Part shown: piece after piece, positions 8,724 through 16,716 of the stretch
Numbering within the stretch: position 1 is the stretch's first letter
How the letters are laid out: every line of letters begins with the position of its first letter
Source: Erythrobacter aurantius
GTDB taxonomy: Bacteria; Pseudomonadota; Alphaproteobacteria; Sphingomonadales; Sphingomonadaceae
Direction of reading: 5' to 3'
NCBI RefSeq assembly: GCF_023823125.1
Contig: NZ_CP090949.1
Coordinates: 1,698,001 to 1,762,000 of the forward strand
DNA length: 64,000 nucleotides
The notes under the pieces: generated by a model
What the model was told of the DNA's origin: nothing
Seen by the model: only the letters and a program-made list of their open reading frames with translations
Databases searched by the model: none
Made by a program: the position numbers and the translations under genes

Positions 8724-8743
8724 CCCGGCTGTCCGGGCTTTTT
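8724..8743 (+). terminator. Intrinsic terminator-like hairpin upstream of lysK
   Basis: The stem CCCGG/CCGGG closes a CTGT loop and is followed by C and five T residues. It lies 120 bases before lysK, so it would end a short upstream transcript or act as an attenuator. Confidence 0.5.
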
Positions 8744-8864
8744 GGAGATCCGGCGGTTTTTTTAAAAGGGCGGGTTCGGTGTCACACCCCGCAGCCCGAT
8801 CAGGAACCCTTCGACGCGATTCGCGCTTGTATGCCGCCCCCCCTTCTGCAAATGCGCGAGCGCT

Positions 8865-10541
8865 ATGACTGATACAGCACTGATCGAAGCCGCACGTTCG
8901 TCCAAGGCCTGGCCGTTCCAGGAGGCGCAGCGGCTTGCCAAACGCCTTCGTGACGGAAAGCCCGACGGCGCGCCTGTGCTGTTCGAAACCGGCTATGGCC
9001 CATCAGGCCTGCCGCATATCGGTACCTTTCAGGAAGTGTTGCGCACCACTCTGGTTCGCCGCGCCTATGAGGCGCTTACGGGGCAGAAAACGCGTCTGGT
9101 CGCCTTCAGCGATGACATGGACGGGCTGCGCAAGGTGCCCGACAATGTACCGAACAAGGAAATGCTCGCGGCCAATCTCGGCAAGCCGCTGTCGCGCATC
9201 CCCAATCCGTTCGACACCGATCACGAAAGCTTTGCCGCGCACAACAACGCGATGCTGCGCGACTTCCTCGACCGTTTCGGCTTCGACTACGAATTCGTCA
9301 GCTCGTCCGATCGCTACAACAGCGGCGCGTTCGACGATGCCTTGCGCGGGGTGCTGCGCAATTTCGACGCGATCATGGATATCATGCTGCCGACGCTGGG
9401 TGAAGAGCGGCGCAAGACCTATTCGCCGGTCATGCCCGTTTCGCCCACCACGGGCGGGGTGTTGCAGGTGCCGATCGAGGTGGTGGACGCCGATGCGGGC
9501 CTGATCCGCTTCACCGATGAAGACGGCAGCGTCGTCGAACAATCGGCGCTGGGCGGCATGTCCAAGTGCCAGTGGAAGGTCGACTGGGCGATGCGCTGGG
9601 TCGCGTTGGGCGTCGATTACGAGATGTACGGCAAGGACTTGACCGACAGCGGCGTGCAGTCTGGCAAGATCGCGCGCGTGCTCGGCGGCAACAAGCCCGA
9701 GGGGCTGATCTACGAGCTGTTCCTCGACGCCAAGGGCGAGAAGATTTCGAAGTCCAAGGGCAACGGCCTCACCATCGAGGAATGGCTGACCTATGGCAGC
9801 GAGGAAAGCATCGGCTACTACATCTTCGCCAATCCCAAGAGCGCGAAGCAGTTGCACGCGGGCGTGATCCCCAAGGCGATTGACGATTACTGGCAGTTCC
9901 GTGCCGCTTTGCCGACACAGCCGCTCGACAAGCAGCTGGGCAATCCGGTGTGGCACCTGCTGCGTGCGAACGAGACGCTGGAAACCGCCGAAGCGCCGGG
10001 GGCGGGGGACAGCCTGTCGGTGCCTTACAGCCTGCTGTTGAACCTCGTTGGAGTCCTTGGTGCTACTGCGACATACGGAAGCGTTGCCGCCTATTTACGG
10101 CGTCTAAAGGGTGTACAGGGTGAAACTGTCGCGCCGCTCGCTGATATTGTTTCTGCGGCTGACGAGACTAGAAGCCTGCCGCAGGCTGCAGACGATCATC
10201 TTGGGAAACTGATTGACAAGGCGATTGCATACAACCGCGATTTCGTCGCTCCGACGCTGTCGAAGCGCGCGCCTGCGGGCGGCGAAGTTGCGGCGCTCAA
10301 GGAACTCGACGCGCAGCTTGCGGCGGCAGACCCGGCGACCAGTGCCGAGGATTTGCAGACCATGGTCTATGAAATCGGCAAGCGCGAGGAATACGGGTTC
10401 GAGTCCCTGCGCGACTGGTTCAAGGCGCTTTACGAGACGCTGCTGGGCAGCGAGCAGGGGCCGCGCATGGGCAGCTTCATCGCTCTGTATGGAGTGGAGC
10501 CGACCCGCAAGCTGATCGCCGAGGCGCTGGAAAGGGCGTAA
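8865..10541 (+). CDS. lysK: Lysyl-tRNA synthetase, class I
   Basis: This 558-residue synthetase charges tRNA-Lys. It is the class I enzyme found mainly in archaea, spirochetes and many alphaproteobacteria. The HIGH motif appears as SGLPHIGTF around residues 47-55 and the KMSKS loop as EKISKSKGNG around residues 293-302. The C-terminal helical anticodon-binding part follows. Bases of about 10042-10235 use codons rare elsewhere in the gene (TTA, CTA, AGA, GTA, ATT, GTT) and contain a 15-base palindrome, suggesting local replacement or insertion. The upstream region has a terminator-like hairpin. A GC-rich inverted repeat without a T run follows the stop (about 10546-10566). Confidence 0.95.
   Translation: MTDTALIEAARSSKAWPFQEAQRLAKRLRDGKPDGAPVLFETGYGPSGLPHIGTFQEVLRTTLVRRAYEALTGQKTRLVAFSDDMDGLRKVPDNVPNKEMLAANLGKPLSRIPNPFDTDHESFAAHNNAMLRDFLDRFGFDYEFVSSSDRYNSGAFDDALRGVLRNFDAIMDIMLPTLGEERRKTYSPVMPVSPTTGGVLQVPIEVVDADAGLIRFTDEDGSVVEQSALGGMSKCQWKVDWAMRWVALGVDYEMYGKDLTDSGVQSGKIARVLGGNKPEGLIYELFLDAKGEKISKSKGNGLTIEEWLTYGSEESIGYYIFANPKSAKQLHAGVIPKAIDDYWQFRAALPTQPLDKQLGNPVWHLLRANETLETAEAPGAGDSLSVPYSLLLNLVGVLGATATYGSVAAYLRRLKGVQGETVAPLADIVSAADETRSLPQAADDHLGKLIDKAIAYNRDFVAPTLSKRAPAGGEVAALKELDAQLAAADPATSAEDLQTMVYEIGKREEYGFESLRDWFKALYETLLGSEQGPRMGSFIALYGVEPTRKLIAEALERA
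10173..10187. repeat. Palindrome inside lysK
   Basis: The arms AGCCTGC and GCAGGCT are perfect and flank a single central C. The site lies within the stretch of lysK whose codon use differs from the rest of the gene. Confidence 0.5.
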
Positions 10542-10587
10542 CTGGCGCGATCACCCGCATGGGTGCGCGATGCCAATACGCGCTTTC

Positions 10588-11256
10588 CTACTTCCAGGTG
10601 CGCGTGCGATACCACTTGGTGATGACGTATTTGGACCCTTTGATCACCGGGGTTCCGGCGTGCATCGTATCCTCGTTCGGCGTGCCGTCGGGCAGGGCGT
10701 TGTTCCAGATCAGCAGCACGCCGGGCTTCGGCTCGATCTTGATGCCTATGTGGGTGAAATGGGTTTCGCCGCCTTCCTCGACATCGTTGAGGAAGGCCAT
10801 CGTGGTCCAACTGCGCTGTCCGCCGCGTTCGCGTTCGTCCTGCCAATAGCGTTCGGAAGTATAGAACCAGTCGTTGTGCGGCTTGAACTGCTGGCCCGGA
10901 AGGTATCGTTGCCCCTGGATCGCCTCGCCGATGGCAGATGGCAGGCCGAGCAGGTCGTCGATCCTGCGACTGATCCCTTTGACGAAGCTGTCATGCGGAT
11001 CGAGATCGCCCGAATAGGAAGTGCGGAAACCGCTTTCATAGCCGAGCTCGTGCAGCGATGAAGGCCGCGCGGTGTGATCGACCATCAGGCACAGCCGCTC
11101 GCATTCGGCGGCGCTCAGGAAACCGCCGACTGCGAACAGTTCGGCCATGTCGGTATCGATCTTGTAGACGCCGGGATCAGCGGCCAGCCGTTCGCGCACG
11201 GTCTTGCCGACGCGGCGCAGGGCATCCTGATCGGGAATGGTTTCGGTCTTGGACAT
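10588..11256 (-). CDS. Prolyl 4-hydroxylase-type 2-oxoglutarate/Fe(II) oxygenase
   Basis: The protein has 222 residues from the ATG at 11256; a further-upstream start at 11289 is less likely. It is a double-stranded beta-helix dioxygenase of the P4Hc type. The iron facial triad is visible as His and Asp in KPHNDWF (around residues 142-148) and the distal His in MHAGTPV (around residue 201). The 2-oxoglutarate-binding Lys lies in KGSKYVITKWYR near the C-terminus. Such bacterial enzymes hydroxylate prolines in proteins or peptides; the target is unknown. It is convergent with lysK. Confidence 0.88.
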   Translation of the reverse strand: MSKTETIPDQDALRRVGKTVRERLAADPGVYKIDTDMAELFAVGGFLSAAECERLCLMVDHTARPSSLHELGYESGFRTSYSGDLDPHDSFVKGISRRIDDLLGLPSAIGEAIQGQRYLPGQQFKPHNDWFYTSERYWQDERERGGQRSWTTMAFLNDVEEGGETHFTHIGIKIEPKPGVLLIWNNALPDGTPNEDTMHAGTPVIKGSKYVITKWYRTRTWK

Positions 11257-11283
11257 GGCATGGTGCTTAGCAAGCCGGACGCA

Positions 11284-11318
11284 AAACAAAACCCCCGCCG
11301 GATCGCTCCGGCGGGGGT
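11284..11318 (-). terminator. Strong intrinsic terminator for the Arg-rich RcnB-like gene
   Basis: Perfect 12-base arms (ACCCCCGCCGGA and its complement) enclose a 4-base loop and are followed on the minus strand by TTTTGTTTTG. It lies about 28 bases after the stop of the 11346-12458 gene and just upstream of the oxygenase gene, so it insulates the two. Confidence 0.88.
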
Positions 11319-11345
11319 CGCGCTCCCAGAGGGAAGCTGTCCCGG

Positions 11346-12458
11346 TTACCAGAAGAAGTCGTGGATCACGTCAACCACTTCGCCGGTATAGATATCCACC
11401 AGGATCACGTCATCGTAATAGCGAACCCATTGATACGGCCCGTAAACCGGCGGCAGTCGATAGGCCCACGGATCGTTGATGAAATATCGCGGCTGGAAGA
11501 ACAGGCTGTCGAGGAAGAACCCGATGCTCAGCCGGTTGTAACGGTGCGCGCGATAAGGGGCATAGTAACGGCCCAGGCGGAAGATGTTGCGGTTTGCCCG
11601 GCGATAATCGTGCCAGCCGAACCGGCGATCCGAACGCCAGCCGCGCCGGTCCCAGCGACGGAAATCGCGGTCGCGGTGCCAGCCGCGATCGCCACGCCAG
11701 CCGCGATCCCCGCGATAATCCCGGCGATCATCGCGCCAGCGACGGTTGTTGTCGCGATAGTCGCGCCGTGCATCGTTCCGTCCGGCCCTTACGCCATCAC
11801 GAAAACCGTCGCGCCGGATCTGCCGATCCTCGAACCGGTCGCGCTGACGCTCCGTCCGCACTCCATCGCGAAAACCGCGACGTTCGGCCCGATCCACCCG
11901 GCGTTCTTCACGCCGTTCGGATTGGTCAAAGCGGCGGGTGTCGCGCCGATCGATCCGGCGGTCGCGCTGTTCGAAGTTGCGTTCGCCCCGGCGTTCGATC
12001 CGATTGGCCCGACGATCCCCGCGCTGTTCGATCGTATCCGCGCGGCGCTCGCTGCGGCGGTCCACTTGCTGTGCCGCGCGATCGCGTCCCTGCTGCTCAA
12101 AGCGGTTCGCGCGCCGATCACCCCGGTTTTCGACCTGGTTGGCACGGCGTTCGCTACGGCGATCAACCTGCTGTGCACGCTGTTCGAACCGGCGTTCCTG
12201 CCTGACCGGGCGGGCGTCTGGTTCCGCCGTGCGGTTGCCGCGCTGCTCGAAGCCGCGATTTCCGCGCGCCGGGGCGCTGGAGTTCTGATTGTTGCGGTTG
12301 GCCCGACGTTCCGAACGGCGATCCTGCCGGTCCTGCTGAAACGCGCTGCCTGCCTCTGCCGCGGTTGCGGCCTCGACGGGTTCGGGCGGTGCGACGAAAG
12401 CCAATGCCAATGCAAGGGCGGACAGCGCACTGCCCCTGAAGAACAGGGTTATGTCCAT
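11346..12458 (-). CDS. Arg-rich secreted protein with C-terminal RcnB-like domain
   Basis: The protein has 370 residues from the ATG at 12458, which is preceded by a perfect AGGAGG site. The N-terminal 30 residues look like a signal peptide ending near VEAA. Residues of about 40-270 are extremely rich in Arg, Asp, Glu, Gln and Asn and built of short degenerate repeats such as VDRRSERRAN and IERRGERN. The last 90 residues form the RcnB-like domain (YRLPPVYGPYQWVRYYDD). E. coli RcnB is a periplasmic factor in nickel/cobalt homeostasis, but most RcnB-like proteins in sphingomonads are uncharacterised. The low-complexity part could bind nucleic acid or anionic polymers. Confidence 0.75.
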   Translation of the reverse strand: MDITLFFRGSALSALALALAFVAPPEPVEAATAAEAGSAFQQDRQDRRSERRANRNNQNSSAPARGNRGFEQRGNRTAEPDARPVRQERRFEQRAQQVDRRSERRANQVENRGDRRANRFEQQGRDRAAQQVDRRSERRADTIEQRGDRRANRIERRGERNFEQRDRRIDRRDTRRFDQSERREERRVDRAERRGFRDGVRTERQRDRFEDRQIRRDGFRDGVRAGRNDARRDYRDNNRRWRDDRRDYRGDRGWRGDRGWHRDRDFRRWDRRGWRSDRRFGWHDYRRANRNIFRLGRYYAPYRAHRYNRLSIGFFLDSLFFQPRYFINDPWAYRLPPVYGPYQWVRYYDDVILVDIYTGEVVDVIHDFFW

Positions 12459-12570
12459 GAGTTGCCTCCTGAGTTGCCGCCCCACCACTCACGGCGTGAT
12501 TGTTACGTCTTGATACACAGGTTCTAGGGACGATTCGCTGACCCCTTGCTTAACCGGTTGGGTTGCCAAT

Positions 12571-12600
12571 TGTTCATGTTGGATATCACTTTAATGAACA
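12571..12600. repeat. Inverted repeat upstream of PNPOx-like gene
   Basis: The perfect 7-base arms TGTTCAT and ATGAACA are 16 bases apart. They end 36 bases before the PNPOx-like start, inside the intergenic region between two divergent genes. This is a candidate operator; the protein is unknown. Confidence 0.45.
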
Positions 12601-12636
12601 TCTTGACCGCGGCACTCAAAGGACCAAAGGCGAAGA

Positions 12637-13218
12637 ATGTTCGAAACCCTTGAAGATGTGCGGCGTGATCTGGTCGGGCGGCTGGCCCGTGCGGCGAAGG
12701 ACCGCAAATCGCCCATGCATGTTCCTGCTGTCGTCACCAGCGATGTCGATGCACGCGGAATGGTGCTGCGCGAATTCAATTACGATGCATGGACGCTGCG
12801 CTTCCACACCGACACCCGCGCACCAAAGGTCGCGGCGATTGACGCCGATCCGCGCATGGCGGTGCTATTCTATGACAAGGCGGCAAAGATACAGATTCGG
12901 GTGCGCGGTACGGGCAGGGTGCTGCGGGATGATCCCCTGACGGATATGGCGTGGGCCAACGGATCGAACTTTGCGCGCCGCTGCTATCTTGGTGACGGGC
13001 CGGGCACGGTCAGCGAGCAGCCGACATCAGGCCTGCCTGACGATCTGGAAGGCGTCCAGCCCACTGACGAACAGTTGATCCCGGCACGCGATCATTTCGC
13101 GGTGCTGCTGGTTGAGCTGGCAGAGCTGGACTGGCTTTATCTCGCGCACACAGGCCATGTCCGGGCACAGTTCGTCCGCGTCGAGGGGGAATGGCAGGGG
13201 CGCTGGGTTTCGCCCTAG
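12637..13218 (+). CDS. Pyridoxamine 5'-phosphate oxidase family flavoprotein
   Basis: The protein has 193 residues and a split-barrel FMN-binding fold. Recognisable PNPOx-like segments are FNYDAWTLRFHTDTRAPK (around residues 47-64), MAVLFYDKAAKIQIRVRGTGRV (FMN phosphate and dimer region) and the C-terminal RVEGEWQGRWVSP. It resembles the group of general stress/haem-degradation-like PNPOx relatives more than PdxH, since it lacks the typical PdxH C-terminal signature. The product is therefore not safely a B6 enzyme. It overlaps convergent 13215-13907 by 4 bases. Confidence 0.75.
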   Translation: MFETLEDVRRDLVGRLARAAKDRKSPMHVPAVVTSDVDARGMVLREFNYDAWTLRFHTDTRAPKVAAIDADPRMAVLFYDKAAKIQIRVRGTGRVLRDDPLTDMAWANGSNFARRCYLGDGPGTVSEQPTSGLPDDLEGVQPTDEQLIPARDHFAVLLVELAELDWLYLAHTGHVRAQFVRVEGEWQGRWVSP

Positions 13219-13907
13219 GCCGCAGCCGCGTCGTCCCCGCCTTCGCATCTGGCAATCGGATCGGGGGCAGGGAGCATCATCACCTCTTCCCATTCGCTGG
13301 CGGTCATGATCTGGTCTTCACCGGAAGCGCGTGCCGCAGCCAAAGCGATGTCGGCCCGCTTGCGCCAATCATCCTCGCTTTCGCCCAGCCGCCTTGCGGC
13401 CACGCCAAAACTGGCGGAAAGGCGCATTCCGTCACCCATTCCCGGCACCTTTGTCCGCCCGATGGTCTTGAGCAGGCGCTTTGCGATCCCGCTGGCTTCC
13501 TCCTCGGATGCACCATGAGCCAGGATCACGAACGATCCGTCGCCTTCGGGGCCTTCGGTCTGCACCACCATATCGGTCTTGCGCACGCCGGCACGCATCA
13601 CCTGTGCCACCTGTTTCACCGCATTTGCGCGTGTTTCCGGGCCCCAAAGAGTGCGCACTTGCGAAAGGTGATCGATCTGGCCACGCAGCACTGCCCCGCG
13701 CGGCTTGAACGGCGACACACGCCTTTCGGTGGCTTCGATCTCGGCCTCGAAACGATCAGGCGAGAAGAAGCCGTTGAGCGGATCGACAGCCTCTCGTGCA
13801 CGATTGTTCGAACGCAGGGCATAGGCCGTCATGCCGGCGGCAAGCACCATTGCTGAAACCAGCGCTACCGCCGGATCGGAAAAATCTGTCTGCGCGAACC
13901 CTTGCAT
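13215..13907 (-). CDS. Membrane-anchored protein with degenerate GGDEF domain
   Basis: The protein has 230 residues from the ATG at 13907; the open frame to 14207 runs back over the tautomerase promoter and start. One transmembrane helix (about residues 10-33) is followed by a GGDEF-fold domain with DPLNGFFSPDRFEAEI as the entry segment and LSASFGVA near the end. The active-site GG(D/E)EF is replaced by GDGSF, so cyclase activity is unlikely. It may bind c-di-GMP or nucleotide, or act as a scaffold. An intact-motif GGDEF protein is encoded at 16918. Confidence 0.7.
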   Translation of the reverse strand: MQGFAQTDFSDPAVALVSAMVLAAGMTAYALRSNNRAREAVDPLNGFFSPDRFEAEIEATERRVSPFKPRGAVLRGQIDHLSQVRTLWGPETRANAVKQVAQVMRAGVRKTDMVVQTEGPEGDGSFVILAHGASEEEASGIAKRLLKTIGRTKVPGMGDGMRLSASFGVAARRLGESEDDWRKRADIALAAARASGEDQIMTASEWEEVMMLPAPDPIARCEGGDDAAAA

Positions 13908-14057
13908 TGCGACGCCCCTGTCTTGCTTTGCAGTAAGGGTTTTTGCGCGATGCGTGGTTAAGTTGGCGTAAAGGGTGCGTTCAATGATTGCCGCCCGCTT
14001 GATCCTTGTCGCAGAACACGCGACGCATGGGGAAAGAGCTGAAAAGGGAAAAAGCGA

Positions 14058-14255
14058 ATGCCGATTGTTTCGATCCACATGCGCAAGGGCCGCAAGCCTG
14101 AGGCGAAGAAGATGCTGCTGCGCAAGGTCACCGATGCGGTTGCAGAATCGATAGGGGCTGATCCGGGCAAGATCCGCGTATTGATCCATGAAGTGGATGA
14201 CAGCCATTGGTCGGTGGGCGGCATCAGTTACGAGGATCAGGAAAATGGAACTTGA
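14058..14255 (+). CDS. 4-oxalocrotonate tautomerase family protein
   Basis: This is a 65-residue small tautomerase. Pro2 becomes the catalytic N-terminal proline after Met removal (MPIVSIHMRKGR). The beta-alpha-beta pattern and the ESIGADPGKIRVLIHEV segment fit the family. A purine-rich ribosome site precedes it. The 3' end overlaps the next gene by 11 bases, indicating a two-gene operon with the SDR protein. The substrate cannot be told. Confidence 0.85.
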   Translation: MPIVSIHMRKGRKPEAKKMLLRKVTDAVAESIGADPGKIRVLIHEVDDSHWSVGGISYEDQENGT

Positions 14256-14994
14256 ACTCAGCGGAAAGCGCGCACTTGTTCTGGGTGCCAGCCGGGGACT
14301 TGGCGCGGCGATAGCTCAGGAACTGGCGAGCGAGGGAGCGATGGTGCTGGGCGTTTCACGCAGCGGCACGGGACCGGGCGACTGGCAGACCATGGCACAG
14401 GACCTGTCCGCGTCCGACGCCGCCGCCTCCATCGCTGCAAGAGCGCGGGAAGTGCTGGGCGGGGTGGACATCCTCGTCAACAATTCCGGAGGACCGCCGC
14501 CCAGCGCCGCGCAGGATACCGGCGGCGATGCGATACTTGCCTCGGCCCAGCCAATGCTGGTGACGCTGATCGAGCTGACGCGGGCGCTGTTGCCGGATAT
14601 GCGCGCTGGCGGATATGGCCGCATCCTGACGGTCACATCGTCGGGCGTGCAGGAACCGATTCCCGGCCTTGCCCTATCGAACACGATCCGAGCCGCGCTG
14701 CACGGTTTCATGAAGACGCTGGCCAAGGAAGTCGCCGCCGACGGGGTGACGGTCAACATGCTGATGCCCGGCCAGATCGACACGGATCGTCTGCGCGAAC
14801 TCCACGGCGGAATGGCTGAGCGTATGGGCGTGCCGCTCGACGCGATGCGCGCCAAGGCGGTGGAGAACATCCCCACCGGCCGCTTTGGCGATCCGCGCGA
14901 ATTCGCGGCGGTTGCCGCCTTCCTCGCTAGCCCGCGCGCGTCCTACGTTACCGGACAGGAAATCGCCATCGACGGCGGGCTGCTCAAGGGGTGA
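14245..14994 (+). CDS. Atypical short-chain dehydrogenase/reductase family protein
   Basis: The protein has 249 residues. I chose the ATG at 14245 because the Rossmann fold begins straight after it. The nucleotide-binding GASRGLG is around residues 14-20, NNSGG is the NNAG equivalent, and the C-terminus YVTGQEIAIDGGLLKG is typical of SDRs. The catalytic Tyr-x3-Lys is replaced: the aligned stretch reads SNTIRAAL, giving Ser for Tyr and Arg for Lys. The protein may bind NAD(P) without classical SDR catalysis. It is coupled to the tautomerase upstream by an 11-base overlap. Confidence 0.82.
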   Translation: MELELSGKRALVLGASRGLGAAIAQELASEGAMVLGVSRSGTGPGDWQTMAQDLSASDAAASIAARAREVLGGVDILVNNSGGPPPSAAQDTGGDAILASAQPMLVTLIELTRALLPDMRAGGYGRILTVTSSGVQEPIPGLALSNTIRAALHGFMKTLAKEVAADGVTVNMLMPGQIDTDRLRELHGGMAERMGVPLDAMRAKAVENIPTGRFGDPREFAAVAAFLASPRASYVTGQEIAIDGGLLKG

Positions 14995-15036
14995 AATCAC
15001 CCCGACAAGCAGCCCGATCCGGATCAGGCGCCTGAA

Positions 15037-16716
15037 TTAACGCGTCAGCTTCTTGTAAGCGAGGCGCGTGGGGCGGTCTGCCGCATCGCCCAGACGGCGG
15101 CGCTTGTCTTCCTCATAGGCTTCGAAGTTGCCTTCGAACCATTCGACATGGCTGTTGCCTTCGAATGCGAGGATGTGCGTCGCGAGGCGATCGAGGAAGA
15201 AGCGGTCGTGCGAAATGACCACGGCGCATCCGGCGAAATTCTCGATCGCATCTTCCAGTGCGGCGAGCGTTTCGACGTCGAGATCGTTCGTCGGTTCGTC
15301 AAGCAGCAGGACGTTTCCGCCCTGCTTCAGCATCTTGGCCATGTGCACGCGGTTGCGTTCACCGCCCGAAAGCTTGCCGACGTTCTTCTGCTGGTCGGCA
15401 CCCTTGAAGTTGAACGCGCCGACATAGGCACGGGTCGACATGTCGTGGCCGTTGACCTTCATGTAATCGAGCCCGTCGGAGATTTCCTCCCACACGTTCT
15501 TGCTGCCATCGAGGTGGTCGCGGCTCTGGTCGACATAGCCGAGGTGCACTGTCGAACCGATTTCAACCGTGCCGCTATCGGGCGTTTCCTTGCCGGTGAG
15601 GATCTTGAACAGGGTTGATTTACCCGCACCATTCGGTCCGATCACGCCGACAATACCGCCCGGAGGCAGCATGAAGGACAGGTTTTCGAACAGCAGTTTG
15701 TCGCCATAGGCCTTGGTGATGTTCTTGGCCTCGATCACCTTTCCGCCTAGGCGTTCGGGCACCTGGATGACGATCTGCGCCTTGCCCGGAGCACGTCCAG
15801 CCTGGGCTTCCTGCAGTTCCTCGAATTTGCGGATACGCGCCTTGGACTTGGTCTGACGCGCGGCCGGGGTCTGCCGGATCCACTCTAGCTCGCGGGCAAG
15901 CGCCTTTTGCTTGCCGCTTTCCTCGCGGCTTTCCTGTTCCAGACGCTTGGCCTTCTTTTCGAGATAGGTCGAATAGTTGCCTTCGTAGGGGTAGTAGGAG
16001 CCGCGATCGAGTTCGAGGATCCATTCCACCACATTGTCGAGGAAGTAGCGATCGTGGGTGATCATCAGCACCGCACCCGCGTATTCCTTCAGGTGGTTTT
16101 CCAGCCACTGGACGCTTTCGGCATCAAGGTGGTTCGTCGGTTCGTCGAGCAGCAGAATCGAAGGCTTTTGGATCAGCAGGCGGGTCAGCGCGACGCGGCG
16201 CTTTTCACCACCGGATAGATCGGTAACCGGCCAGTCGCCCGGCGGGCAGCGCAGGGCCTCCATCGCGACTTCGAGCTGGTTGTCGAGCGTCCAGCCGTCA
16301 ACCGCGTCGATCTTGGCCTGCAGATCGCCCATTTCCTCCATCAGCGCGTCGAAGTCGGTGTCCTCTTGCGGGTCGCCCATCTCGGCGCTGATCGCGTTGA
16401 AACGATCAACCAGATCGGCGATCTCGCGGGCGCCGTCCTTGACGTTTTCCATCACGGTCTTGCTCTCGTCGAGCTCGGGCTCCTGCTCAAGATAGCCGAC
16501 AGTGATGTTCTCACCCGGCCATGCTTCACCGGTGAAGTCCTTGTCGATCCCGGCCATTATCTTGATCAGGGTCGATTTGCCCGCGCCATTGGGGCCGACG
16601 ATGCCGATCTTGGCGCCCTGATAGAACTGGAGATTGATGTTCGAGAGCACCGGCTTTTGGGCACCGGGGAAGCTCTTGGTCATGCCTTTCATGACAAAGG
16701 CGTATTGCGCGGCCAT
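15037..16716 (-). CDS. ettA: Energy-dependent translational throttle protein EttA (ABC-F)
   Basis: The protein has 559 residues from the ATG at 16716, which follows an AAAGGA site. It is a ribosome-associated ABC-F ATPase that senses energy state and gates the first elongation cycle. It has two ABC domains with Walker A GPNGAGKST at about residues 41 and 360, signature motifs LSGGEKRRVAL and LSGGERNRVHM, and Walker B LLLDEPTNHLD and LLLDEPTNDLD. The length and the strand after the first Walker A match EttA closely. It stands alone, convergent with the SDR gene. Confidence 0.93.
   Translation of the reverse strand: MAAQYAFVMKGMTKSFPGAQKPVLSNINLQFYQGAKIGIVGPNGAGKSTLIKIMAGIDKDFTGEAWPGENITVGYLEQEPELDESKTVMENVKDGAREIADLVDRFNAISAEMGDPQEDTDFDALMEEMGDLQAKIDAVDGWTLDNQLEVAMEALRCPPGDWPVTDLSGGEKRRVALTRLLIQKPSILLLDEPTNHLDAESVQWLENHLKEYAGAVLMITHDRYFLDNVVEWILELDRGSYYPYEGNYSTYLEKKAKRLEQESREESGKQKALARELEWIRQTPAARQTKSKARIRKFEELQEAQAGRAPGKAQIVIQVPERLGGKVIEAKNITKAYGDKLLFENLSFMLPPGGIVGVIGPNGAGKSTLFKILTGKETPDSGTVEIGSTVHLGYVDQSRDHLDGSKNVWEEISDGLDYMKVNGHDMSTRAYVGAFNFKGADQQKNVGKLSGGERNRVHMAKMLKQGGNVLLLDEPTNDLDVETLAALEDAIENFAGCAVVISHDRFFLDRLATHILAFEGNSHVEWFEGNFEAYEEDKRRRLGDAADRPTRLAYKKLTR

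Larger units (their letters stand above)
8193..8864. other. Intergenic gap with no convincing protein gene
   Basis: This 670-base gap lies between the divergent helicase and lysK genes. The visible structures are a 7-base-arm inverted repeat (8521-8545), an intrinsic-terminator-like hairpin with a T run (8724-8743) and a second T run at 8757-8763. A 95-codon frame from a GTG at 8581 overlaps the lysK start but has no recognisable domain or good ribosome site, and I do not call it. The terminator well upstream of lysK hints at an untranslated small RNA ending near 8743. Confidence 0.5.

Noticed and set aside
8581-8868. 95-codon frame overlapping the lysK start
   Set aside because: GTG start without a convincing ribosome site, no domain, odd composition, and it contains the terminator-like hairpin.
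10544-10570. lysK terminator
   Set aside because: There is an imperfect GC-rich inverted repeat (CACCC-GCAT-GGGTG) but no T run, so evidence is too weak for a feature.
11361-12527. 388-codon open frame on the plus strand, Ala/Pro/Ile-rich
   Set aside because: Antisense of the Arg-rich RcnB-like gene, which has a perfect ribosome site and a matching terminator. The low-complexity composition mirrors the Arg-rich repeats.
14026-14207. Extended start of the degenerate GGDEF gene
   Set aside because: It would overlap the divergent tautomerase start region; the 13907 ATG begins the membrane helix that fits the protein.
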